Source of the DNA: an uncultured marine group I thaumarchaeote
GTDB lineage: Archaea; Thermoproteota; Nitrososphaeria; Nitrososphaerales; Nitrosopumilaceae
Assembly (NCBI GenBank): GCA_902552015.1
Contig: CACDFH010000001.1
Span: forward strand, 32,065-96,064
Direction: 5' to 3'
Length of the DNA: 64,000 nt
Numbering within the stretch: the first letter of the stretch is position 1; each line of letters begins with the position of its first letter. Positions 57,584 to 64,000 of the stretch are shown here, piece by piece. The position numbers and the translations under genes were made by a program. The notes beneath the pieces are model-generated. The model was not told the DNA's origin, made no database searches, and saw nothing but the letters and a program-made list of their open reading frames with translations.

Positions 57584-57602
57584 GTAGTTGTAGTTAGCAC
57601 TA
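57584..57602 (+). promoter_or_regulatory. TTAGCACTA element at the parB-like start
   Basis: AGTAGTTGTAGTTAGCACT is preceded by AAGCCTAA (57577-57584). The TTAGCACTA core (57594-57602) ends 5 bases before ATG 57608. Unlike at other promoters, the element lies at the transcript start rather than upstream of a TATA box, as a self-repression site would. Confidence 0.35.
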
Positions 57603-57607
57603 TTCCC

Positions 57608-58468
57608 ATGGAAAATTTTGATTCTAGTATAATTGAGCCAATTGAAATGAGAATGGTAAAACCATCTCCATTTGAAGTTCGTCATAAAATTGATAAAAAA
57701 TCTTCAGAATTTCGTTCTCTTGTAAAAAGCATCTCTGAACATGGACTTTTACAGCCAATTTTAGTCAGACCTGTATCTCATGGATTTGAAATTGTTGCAG
57801 GATATCGTAGATTTGAAGCGTGCCGTTCTCTACGATGGAGACATATTCAATCAAAAATTCGAGAATTAAGTGACAAACAAACCTATGAAATTCAACTGAC
57901 TGAGAATATCCAAAGACAATCTTTTACTCCTCTTGAAGAGGCAGAAGCCTTCAAAAAATACGTTGATGATTTTGGCTGGGGAGGTGTTTCAGAATTGGCC
58001 AGTAAAATTGAAAAAAGTGAGGAATATGTATCTCATAGAATTCAGCTATTGAAACTCCCATCTAATGCAAAAAAGCAACTTATGCAAAATATGATTTCTG
58101 TTAGCCAAAGTTTAGAACTTTTGGGTGTGCCTTCAGATGAGCAGGCTGAAATGACTAGACGAATATATGATGAAAAACTTACAGTAAAACAGATTCGTTC
58201 TATCAAAAAAGCAAAAGCATCTAAGAAGGATGTATTGGAAACAAAAAAAGAGCAATCTCATAAAATCACCAAAAAAACAAAACTTGGTCTGAAGATGGCA
58301 TTAACTAGAATTGATTCTGTTGCCAATGAGGCTCATACCATTTCTGATCCTAAGATACGTAGTGAAGTTGTCACATACATGATGGACTTGAGATACAAAT
58401 TACATGAATTATTGGACGAAACTATCCATTTTGAAAGAGTAACTCTAAAGAAAAATCTTAAAATTTAA
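57608..58468 (+). CDS. ParB/Spo0J-family protein (solitary)
   Basis: Residues 1-100 hold the ParB/Srx fold with box I (SISEHGLLQPILVRPV), box II-like IVAGYRRFEACRSLRW (GYRR instead of GERR) and box III LTENIQRQSFTPLEEAEAF. A helix-turn-helix (SELASKIEKSEEYVSHRIQLLKLP) and a helical C-terminal tail follow, as in chromosome-partition ParB. No parA is adjacent. It may bind a parS-like site or act as a transcription regulator. Confidence 0.85.
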   Translation: MENFDSSIIEPIEMRMVKPSPFEVRHKIDKKSSEFRSLVKSISEHGLLQPILVRPVSHGFEIVAGYRRFEACRSLRWRHIQSKIRELSDKQTYEIQLTENIQRQSFTPLEEAEAFKKYVDDFGWGGVSELASKIEKSEEYVSHRIQLLKLPSNAKKQLMQNMISVSQSLELLGVPSDEQAEMTRRIYDEKLTVKQIRSIKKAKASKKDVLETKKEQSHKITKKTKLGLKMALTRIDSVANEAHTISDPKIRSEVVTYMMDLRYKLHELLDETIHFERVTLKKNLKI

Positions 58469-58998
58469 AGAAATGGCGGCATCCATTCTTTGAGAAATTC
58501 TTTGTGTTCTTTTTCGGTATATGAAAGGGCGTGTAATGAGACCTCTTTTGTTGGGGCGAAATCATACACTTGATATGTCTGAATAATATCTCCAAATAGA
58601 TTTCTGAAAATATCTGTCTCCTCGTCTGCTATTTCGACAGATGGAAATGCTCTGATTGTAATCCAATCTAATCCTCCTTTGGTACTTCCAGAAAATACAA
58701 CAAATGGTGCATCTGTTAGATATTTCTTCAAACTTTCAGTTCTCTTTTTTAGAGATTGAGATACCTTGAATGTAATTAGTGTAGTTCTAATAATTCTCTG
58801 TGGTAATTTTGTTGGGTTTATTGTAATTGAATATCCTGTTATAATTCCCTCTTCAGTTAATTTTGAAATTCTTGATTCAATTTCCTCTTGAGTAATACTA
58901 TGTCCAAATCCTTTCAGAAAATCCCATATTTCTGCTGAATCTTGTCTTGAATCCTTTGACAATGTTGAGATAATTAATTCGTCAATTTCGTCTGTCAT
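58465..58998 (-). CDS. Lrp/AsnC-family transcription regulator
   Basis: An N-terminal wHTH (DELIISTLSKDSRQDSAEIWDFLKGFGHSITQEEIESRISKLTEEGIITGYSITINPTKL) is followed by a RAM/AsnC-like ferredoxin domain (IRTTLITFKVSQS, FVVFSGSTKGGLDWITIRAF). Length of 177 aa is slightly longer than Lrp. It is divergent from the symporter gene at 59096 and a likely candidate to control it. The 3' end overlaps the parB-like gene by 4 bp. Confidence 0.8.
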   Translation of the reverse strand: MTDEIDELIISTLSKDSRQDSAEIWDFLKGFGHSITQEEIESRISKLTEEGIITGYSITINPTKLPQRIIRTTLITFKVSQSLKKRTESLKKYLTDAPFVVFSGSTKGGLDWITIRAFPSVEIADEETDIFRNLFGDIIQTYQVYDFAPTKEVSLHALSYTEKEHKEFLKEWMPPFL

Positions 58999-59051
58999 GA
59001 TGCTGATTTAGCGTTTCAGAATATGTAAGGGTTTCAGTTAGTTCATGCCTA

Positions 59052-59077
59052 ATTAGCACTATGAGTTTAAATAATAA
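59052..59077 (+). promoter_or_regulatory. Promoter of symporter-Usp gene with ATTAGCACTA and TATA-like box
   Basis: GCCTAATTAGCACTA (59047-59061) sits directly upstream of TTTAAATAATA (59067-59077), which is about 24 nt before the TTG start at 59096. Same order and spacing as at 39841. Confidence 0.5.
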
Positions 59078-59095
59078 TCGTGTCATGTTTAGTGA

Positions 59096-61399
59096 TTGTC
59101 GTACATACTTGATGAAAGTGTAGGTTATCTTGTTTTGATTGGAGTGGGAATGCTAATGGCATCTGTTGTATTAATTTTGGTAAAAGCTGAAACAAAATGG
59201 CTTGGAACAAAAAAAACATTTGAGTGGTTTTCTACTGCTGGCCGAACTGTAAAAACTGGTTTGATAGTTACATCTGTAGTATCTGCGTGGACGTGGGCTG
59301 CCACATTACTACAATCATCTACTGTAGCATATCAGTATGGAGTCAGTGGTCCATTTTGGTATGCTGCAGGTGCATCAATTCAAGTTGTACTTTTTGCAAT
59401 ACTGGCAATTGAACTGAAACGAAAATCTCCAATGTCTCACACATTTCCTGAAATGATTAATGCCCGTTTTGGTAAATCATCTCACAAAGTCTTTCTAAGT
59501 TTTGCATTTCTTACAAACATCATAGTCACTGCAATGCTTGTTTTGGGTGGTGCAGCAGTTGTAAACGCTCTCACCGGAATAGATGTCTATATCGCAGCAT
59601 TTTTGATTCCTGTAGGTGTAATTGCATACACGTTATTTGGAGGACTGAAAGCCACATTCCTTGCTGAATATTTCAACACCGCATTCATCTTTGTGGTCGT
59701 TTTGATCTTTGTCTCTGCCATCTATTTCACAAATGAAGATATTGGTGGTATTTCTGGAATGTTTGAAAAACTATCTGAGGCTGCTGTCATGTCTCCTGTT
59801 GATGGAAACGCTGCAGGTTCATTTCTTACTTTGGCATCCGTTGGTGCATTAATCTTTGGTATTATCAACATCGTGGGAAATTTTGGAACTGTGTTTGTAG
59901 ACCAATCCTATTGGCAACGGGCAATTGCATCTAGACCTCGTTCTGTCGTTCCTGGATTTTTGGTAGGAGGTCTTGCATGGTTTGCAATTCCATTTGCTTT
60001 GGCAACAACATTAGGTCTTGCAGCAGTTGCGGTAAATCTGCAACTTACTCCTTTAGAGATTAGCTCTGGATTGGTGGCACCTCTTGCGGCTGCTCACATT
60101 TTAGGCGACGTCGGCGCAATACTCATGCTTACTGTTCTATTTACCGCAGTTACAGCTGCAGGTTCTGCACAACTAATTTCGGTATCTTCTCTTATCACCT
60201 ATGATGTATTTAGAACATACATCAAACCGTCTTCCACTGGACGTCAGTTGATGAGAATCTCCAGATATTCTATTCTTGGTTTTGGTCTTGGAATGGGTGC
60301 ACTAGCATCAATACTATTCATGTCTGGCATTAGTTTACAGTATGTTTATCTGGCAATGGGTGTGCTGATTGGTTCTGCTGTAGCTCCAATATCGCTTGCT
60401 ATATTGTGGAAAAACACCAATCGATATGTCGCAACATCTGCTGCAATAATTGGATTGGGTTGTGGTGTAACTGTTTGGTTAGGATATGCATTTTCTACCT
60501 CTGGTGAAATATCTCTTGCATCTACCTCTGACATGTTTGCACTCTTGGCAGGAAATCTTGCATCCATCTTAACCAGCCTAGCAATTACTGTAATTGGAAG
60601 TCTATTCAGACCTGAAAATTTCAACTTTTCCAAACTCAAACATGAAATATTTGTCGTTGATGAGACAATTCGGAAAAGGCTTGAAAAAGAGACAAATGAG
60701 GAATCTCTCCAAAAAGCATCTGGATTTAGTAAACGATATGGTTTGTCATTAACTCTAATTTTGGTAGTAGCTTGGCCAATTCCATTATTCTTCTCAAATT
60801 ATGTATTCACTTCGACTGTCTATCATGTATGGATATGGGTTGCAATATTATGGGCTGTAGCTGCCGCATCTATGATCTGGATTCTTCCAATTATTCAATC
60901 TAGGGATGGTATCTCACACGTTTTGAAAAATATTGTAAAATCATCGAAACCTCGTAAAACTGACAAGTATGGGCATGATTTGAGTGATAATGAAATTGCA
61001 CAAAAAATTCTTGTTGCAGTTGACGGCTCTGTCTCGTCGATGCGCGCTTTGAATTATGTCAATTATGTAATGAAAGAATCATCAAACATCAAGGTATATC
61101 TCACACATATCATCGAGTGGTCTGATGACGATGAATCAATGGATGAGGAAATGACTGTCAAAATGGAACAAGATGGAAGAAAAATGCTTTTAGGAATTTC
61201 TCTGCCAAGCAAGCTAAAAAATTATGAAAGAATTGTAAAGCTTGGAGATCCTGCAAAAAAAATATCTGAACTTGCATCTTCATTTAATGTTGATACTATT
61301 GTAATGGGTCGTAGAGGTCTAAGTGATACTGATTCTGATTTAGGACATGTAACATCGAAGGTACTTTCTCTTTCATCCAAACCAATCGTATTGGTTTAG
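59096..61399 (+). CDS. DUR3-like sodium:solute symporter fused to a universal stress protein domain
   Basis: It starts at TTG 59096. Residues 1-510 form a sodium:solute symporter (SSS) core of the urea/DUR3-like branch: FEWFSTAGRTVKTGLIVTSVVSAWTWAATLLQSSTVAYQYGVSGPFWYAAGA, GGLKATFLAEYFNTAFI and NFGTVFVDQSYWQRAIAS. Two further TM segments follow (about 550-600). The last 150 residues are a UspA domain (ILVAVDGSVSSMRALNYV ... VMGRRGLSDTDSDLGHVTSKVLSL) with the ATP-binding G-x2-G-x8-G motif. No urease is in the window, so the substrate is unproven. Confidence 0.88.
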   Translation: MSYILDESVGYLVLIGVGMLMASVVLILVKAETKWLGTKKTFEWFSTAGRTVKTGLIVTSVVSAWTWAATLLQSSTVAYQYGVSGPFWYAAGASIQVVLFAILAIELKRKSPMSHTFPEMINARFGKSSHKVFLSFAFLTNIIVTAMLVLGGAAVVNALTGIDVYIAAFLIPVGVIAYTLFGGLKATFLAEYFNTAFIFVVVLIFVSAIYFTNEDIGGISGMFEKLSEAAVMSPVDGNAAGSFLTLASVGALIFGIINIVGNFGTVFVDQSYWQRAIASRPRSVVPGFLVGGLAWFAIPFALATTLGLAAVAVNLQLTPLEISSGLVAPLAAAHILGDVGAILMLTVLFTAVTAAGSAQLISVSSLITYDVFRTYIKPSSTGRQLMRISRYSILGFGLGMGALASILFMSGISLQYVYLAMGVLIGSAVAPISLAILWKNTNRYVATSAAIIGLGCGVTVWLGYAFSTSGEISLASTSDMFALLAGNLASILTSLAITVIGSLFRPENFNFSKLKHEIFVVDETIRKRLEKETNEESLQKASGFSKRYGLSLTLILVVAWPIPLFFSNYVFTSTVYHVWIWVAILWAVAAASMIWILPIIQSRDGISHVLKNIVKSSKPRKTDKYGHDLSDNEIAQKILVAVDGSVSSMRALNYVNYVMKESSNIKVYLTHIIEWSDDDESMDEEMTVKMEQDGRKMLLGISLPSKLKNYERIVKLGDPAKKISELASSFNVDTIVMGRRGLSDTDSDLGHVTSKVLSLSSKPIVLV

Positions 61400-61451
61400 T
61401 GTTCTTGATATAACAAAAATAAAATTACTTTTTCTTAAATAAAAAAATCCA

Positions 61452-61465
61452 AGTCGACGTCGACT
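61452..61465. promoter_or_regulatory. 14-bp perfect palindrome AGTCGACGTCGACT
   Basis: A perfect GC-rich inverted repeat about 90 bases upstream of the second symporter start, in an otherwise AT-rich gap. It may be an operator or activator site. It is not seen elsewhere in the window. Confidence 0.45.
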
Positions 61466-61555
61466 ATTGCATATGTCATTATGAATTTTGGAAATTAATA
61501 CATTCAATTCTCAATTCTTGGAATTGATATATAACAAAAAGTTCTGAGTACATCG

Positions 61556-63568
61556 ATGAAAATTAGTTCTGTTGTAGTATTGTCGATGTTTCTTGTATCG
61601 ATTGCATCGATGGGACTAATTCAAAATGCGGATGCAGCTGGCGCAATTGAAGGTGAGTTTAAACTTGGAGAAGTGTTAGACGAATCCGTCGGTTGGTTTA
61701 TTGTTGTTGGTCTTGGAATGGTCTTTGCCGGAATCATATCTGCCGAGATTAAGATTGAAGAAAAATACCTTGGTAACATCCAAAGTTCTGAAGGATTCAA
61801 CACTGCTGGAAGAATCATTAAAACTGGTTTAACTGCAGCAGCAATCGTGTCAGCATGGACTTGGGCTGCCACGCTACTTCAATCTTCTACTGTCGCGTAT
61901 CTTTACGGTGTAAGTGGTCCGTTCTGGTACGCTGCAGGTGCAACAATCCAGGTACTTTTGTTCGGAATTTTAGCCATAGAATTGAAACGAAAGGCTCCAA
62001 ACGCACACACATTTTTGGAAATCATTAGAGCACGATTCGGTGCTGGTACTCACAAAATTTTCTTAGGTTTTGCATTAACATGTAACATGATTGTAACTGG
62101 CATGCTCCTACTTGGAGGTGCAGCCGTAGTAAACGGACTTACCGGAATGGACATTTCTCTAGCAGCATTCTTAATCCCAGTCGGAGTCATGATTTACACT
62201 CTGGTAGGCGGACTTAAGGCTACATTTGTGGCGGATTACATGCACACGGTCATAATCTTCATAGTGATTCTAACATTTGTTGCAATGGTCTTCTTCATCA
62301 GCCCAATTACTGGTGGTATAGAGGGCATGTATAACAAACTGGTGGAGGCGGCTGCGCTTAACCCTGTACTAGAGCCAACCTTTGTTGAAGGTGAGCCTGG
62401 TAATGCAATGGGTGCTTACTTGACAATGGCCTCGGCAGGAGGGTTAATCTTTGGAGTTATCAATATTGTAGGAAACTTTGGAACTGTCTTTGTTGACCAG
62501 GCTTACTGGCAACGTGCAATTGCTGCACAACCAAGTTCCACTGTAAAGGGATTCTTACTTGGTGGAATGTGCTGGTTCGCAATTCCATTTACACTAGCAA
62601 CTACTATGGGACTTACTGCGGTGGCGCTTGATGTGGAGCTAACTCCAGAGCAGGTGCAGCTCGGACTTACAGTTCCAGCAGCAGCATCCGTACTAATGGG
62701 TGAGATAGGTGCCATCATGGTACTAGTAATGCTGTTCATGGCTGTGACTTCGGCAGGATCTGCAGAATTAATTGCGGTGTCATCGTTGCTTACTTACGAT
62801 ATTTACCGAACGTACAAGAATCCGAATGCTACAGGCAAGCAGCTACTCAAAGTCAGTCGTGCGGTTATAGTTGCGTTTGGACTTGGAATGGGTGCGCTTG
62901 CGGTCGTTCTGTTAGGAATGGGATTAAGCTTAGGATTTGTATACTTGGCCATGGGCATATTGATTGGCTCGGCGGTTATACCTATCGCGTTAACGATTAT
63001 TTGGAATAAAACCACCCGTGCGGGTGCTGTTGCAGGAGCTTTGATTGGTGTAGTCCTCTCATTGACAACCTGGACAAGCGTTGCAGCATCAGAAGCTGAC
63101 GGAGTTATAGATATCGCCTCACTAGGTGGTGCATTCCCAATGCTTTACGGAAATGTAGTTGCAATATTATCATCTGGATTAATCTGTGTAGTAGTTAGTC
63201 TTGCTCAGCGTAAGACATTCGACTGGAAAGACTTGGACAAACATATGTCACTTGTCACTGACGACATGGAACAACACGAAATCACTGCAACAGAAGCAGC
63301 AAAGCGTGAACAAGACGAAGAACAACTAAAGAAAGCCTTCAAGTTCAGTGTTAGAGGTGGAGGCTTACTCACTTTGATATGTGTAGTCTTCTGGCCAATG
63401 CCATTATACTTCTCAGGATATGTATTCGACTTTGGATTCTACGGACTATGGGTAGGAATCGCAATTGCCTGGGTCAGCTGTGCAGCAGCAATCATCATCT
63501 TCATGCCGATTGTAGAAGCAAGAAAAGGCATTGCGCAAGTTGCAAGCGGCAAGAAGGCAACGGGCTAA
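61556..63568 (+). CDS. DUR3-like sodium:solute symporter (second copy)
   Basis: A signal-peptide-like first helix (MKISSVVVLSMFLVSIASMGLIQNADAAG) precedes an SSS core closely similar to the previous gene: FNTAGRIIKTGLTAAAIVSAWTWAATLLQSSTVAYLYGVSGPFWYAAGATIQ and NFGTVFVDQAYWQRAIAAQ. The Usp domain is absent. Codons here are richer in G and C than in neighbours (for example GCG, GGC, CTT and ATC are frequent), as in strongly expressed genes. It is the better candidate for the main transporter of this tandem pair. Confidence 0.88.
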   Translation: MKISSVVVLSMFLVSIASMGLIQNADAAGAIEGEFKLGEVLDESVGWFIVVGLGMVFAGIISAEIKIEEKYLGNIQSSEGFNTAGRIIKTGLTAAAIVSAWTWAATLLQSSTVAYLYGVSGPFWYAAGATIQVLLFGILAIELKRKAPNAHTFLEIIRARFGAGTHKIFLGFALTCNMIVTGMLLLGGAAVVNGLTGMDISLAAFLIPVGVMIYTLVGGLKATFVADYMHTVIIFIVILTFVAMVFFISPITGGIEGMYNKLVEAAALNPVLEPTFVEGEPGNAMGAYLTMASAGGLIFGVINIVGNFGTVFVDQAYWQRAIAAQPSSTVKGFLLGGMCWFAIPFTLATTMGLTAVALDVELTPEQVQLGLTVPAAASVLMGEIGAIMVLVMLFMAVTSAGSAELIAVSSLLTYDIYRTYKNPNATGKQLLKVSRAVIVAFGLGMGALAVVLLGMGLSLGFVYLAMGILIGSAVIPIALTIIWNKTTRAGAVAGALIGVVLSLTTWTSVAASEADGVIDIASLGGAFPMLYGNVVAILSSGLICVVVSLAQRKTFDWKDLDKHMSLVTDDMEQHEITATEAAKREQDEEQLKKAFKFSVRGGGLLTLICVVFWPMPLYFSGYVFDFGFYGLWVGIAIAWVSCAAAIIIFMPIVEARKGIAQVASGKKATG

Positions 63569-63662
63569 TCCCCCATTTTTCTCATTTTAGTTATGTATTT
63601 ACCAAAAATTCCCTTGAATTTTCCCCAAAAATTCTTTTTAATGTTGGAGGATATGCTTTAAC

Positions 63663-64000
63663 ATGACGTCATGTAGCGGTTGTGGCCTCGTGCTTGGCAT
63701 GAAGAAATACAAATTCAATAAATTTTGGAGAATTCCAGGAAGTTTTTGTAAACCTTGCATGTTAAAAATTGGTCAAGATTGGGAAAAAAATGGCAAAGTA
63801 ACATTACCACAAAAACCATGTGATTTGTGTCAGACTGAATTTTTCTTCCTAAACACTGCATGGCAAGGAAAGAAGCAAAAGCACTTTTGTAATATTTGTC
63901 ATAAGGTAGCTGCAAGCGGCGTACTTCCAGACAAGAGCCGTGGTGATATGAAACAGAAGCTACCTATTCCAATGCTCATTATTGGTGCACTTGGAGGTTT
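63663..64000 (+). CDS. Zinc-ribbon membrane protein (partial, N-terminal part)
   Basis: The frame opens at ATG 63663 and runs off the window. It shows MTSCSGCGLVLG, CKPCM, CDLCQTEFF and CNICHK, four CxxC knuckles for two zinc sites, followed by the start of a hydrophobic segment (PMLIIGALGG). Not in the ORF track because no stop is present. No family recognised. Confidence 0.68.
   Translation, partial: MTSCSGCGLVLGMKKYKFNKFWRIPGSFCKPCMLKIGQDWEKNGKVTLPQKPCDLCQTEFFFLNTAWQGKKQKHFCNICHKVAASGVLPDKSRGDMKQKLPIPMLIIGALGG

Overview
The window looks like a chromosomal segment of a marine ammonia-oxidising archaeon of the Nitrosopumilus type (Nitrososphaerota/Thaumarchaeota). The grounds are an AT-rich genome; archaeal TFB; TATA boxes about 25 nt from start codons, which implies leaderless transcripts; many TTG/GTG starts; tRNA genes without encoded CCA; and a split methylmalonyl-CoA mutase set, futalosine-type menaquinone genes and WVKNNAGWWA-repeat secreted proteins. 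The organism is inferred from gene content, not from a database match. No rRNA, IS element, CRISPR array or prophage was seen. Coding density is high and no gene-free gap exceeds 300 bases.

Layout. 0-4 kb: end of a geranylgeranyl-reductase-like flavoprotein, an orphan Dpp-type ABC ATPase, and a convergent egtD/egtB pair (ergothioneine-type sulfoxide chemistry). 4.7-9 kb: a MoxR ATPase, DUF58, VWA, secreted/membrane protein operon whose last gene seems to start at CTG directly after the previous stop. 9-12 kb: small proteins and a FeoB-like transporter. 12-15 kb: a flavin monooxygenase-like gene, an aquaporin, arsC and divergent arsR, which together resemble an arsenic-handling unit. 15-16 kb: a SbtA bicarbonate transporter with a PII-like SbtB partner. 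16.3-25.3 kb: a complete phosphate locus, pstC-pstA-pstB-phoU on one side and pstS, a tandem-fused double PstS and an AbrB-PhoU regulator on the other, with a shared promoter motif before both pstS genes. 25.4-36.3 kb: regulators, a cupredoxin, RlmN, tRNA-Thr, small zinc-finger proteins, an unusual peroxiredoxin, pyruvoyl arginine decarboxylase, PepF, tRNA-Val, CbtA and a TFB. 36.7-48.7 kb: zinc-ribbon microproteins, a methyltransferase, a phytoene-desaturase-like flavoprotein, secreted proteins, a 2OG-Fe(II) oxygenase, MqnE and MqnD, and Dus. 48.7-51 kb: a TGS GTPase, an EF-Tu-like protein without a P-loop, and a zinc ribbon. 51.3-56.3 kb: ketol-acid reductoisomerase, then the methylmalonyl-CoA module (B12 subunit, MeaB, mutase large subunit, epimerase) of the 3-hydroxypropionate/4-hydroxybutyrate cycle, and a nitroreductase. 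56.4-64 kb: small membrane proteins, a solitary ParB-like protein, an Lrp-type regulator, two DUR3-like sodium:solute symporters (one fused to a universal stress domain), and a partial zinc-ribbon membrane protein.

System view: the window gathers carbon supply (SbtA/B, methylmalonyl-CoA steps), phosphate capture, quinone synthesis, polyamine synthesis and redox or metal protection. The most intriguing unexplained signals are a TTAG(G)CACTA element placed just upstream of TATA boxes in several promoters, a GC-rich hairpin at 32.4 kb, several perfect palindromes next to start codons, and a family of tiny Cys/His-rich proteins, most of them too short for the ORF track.
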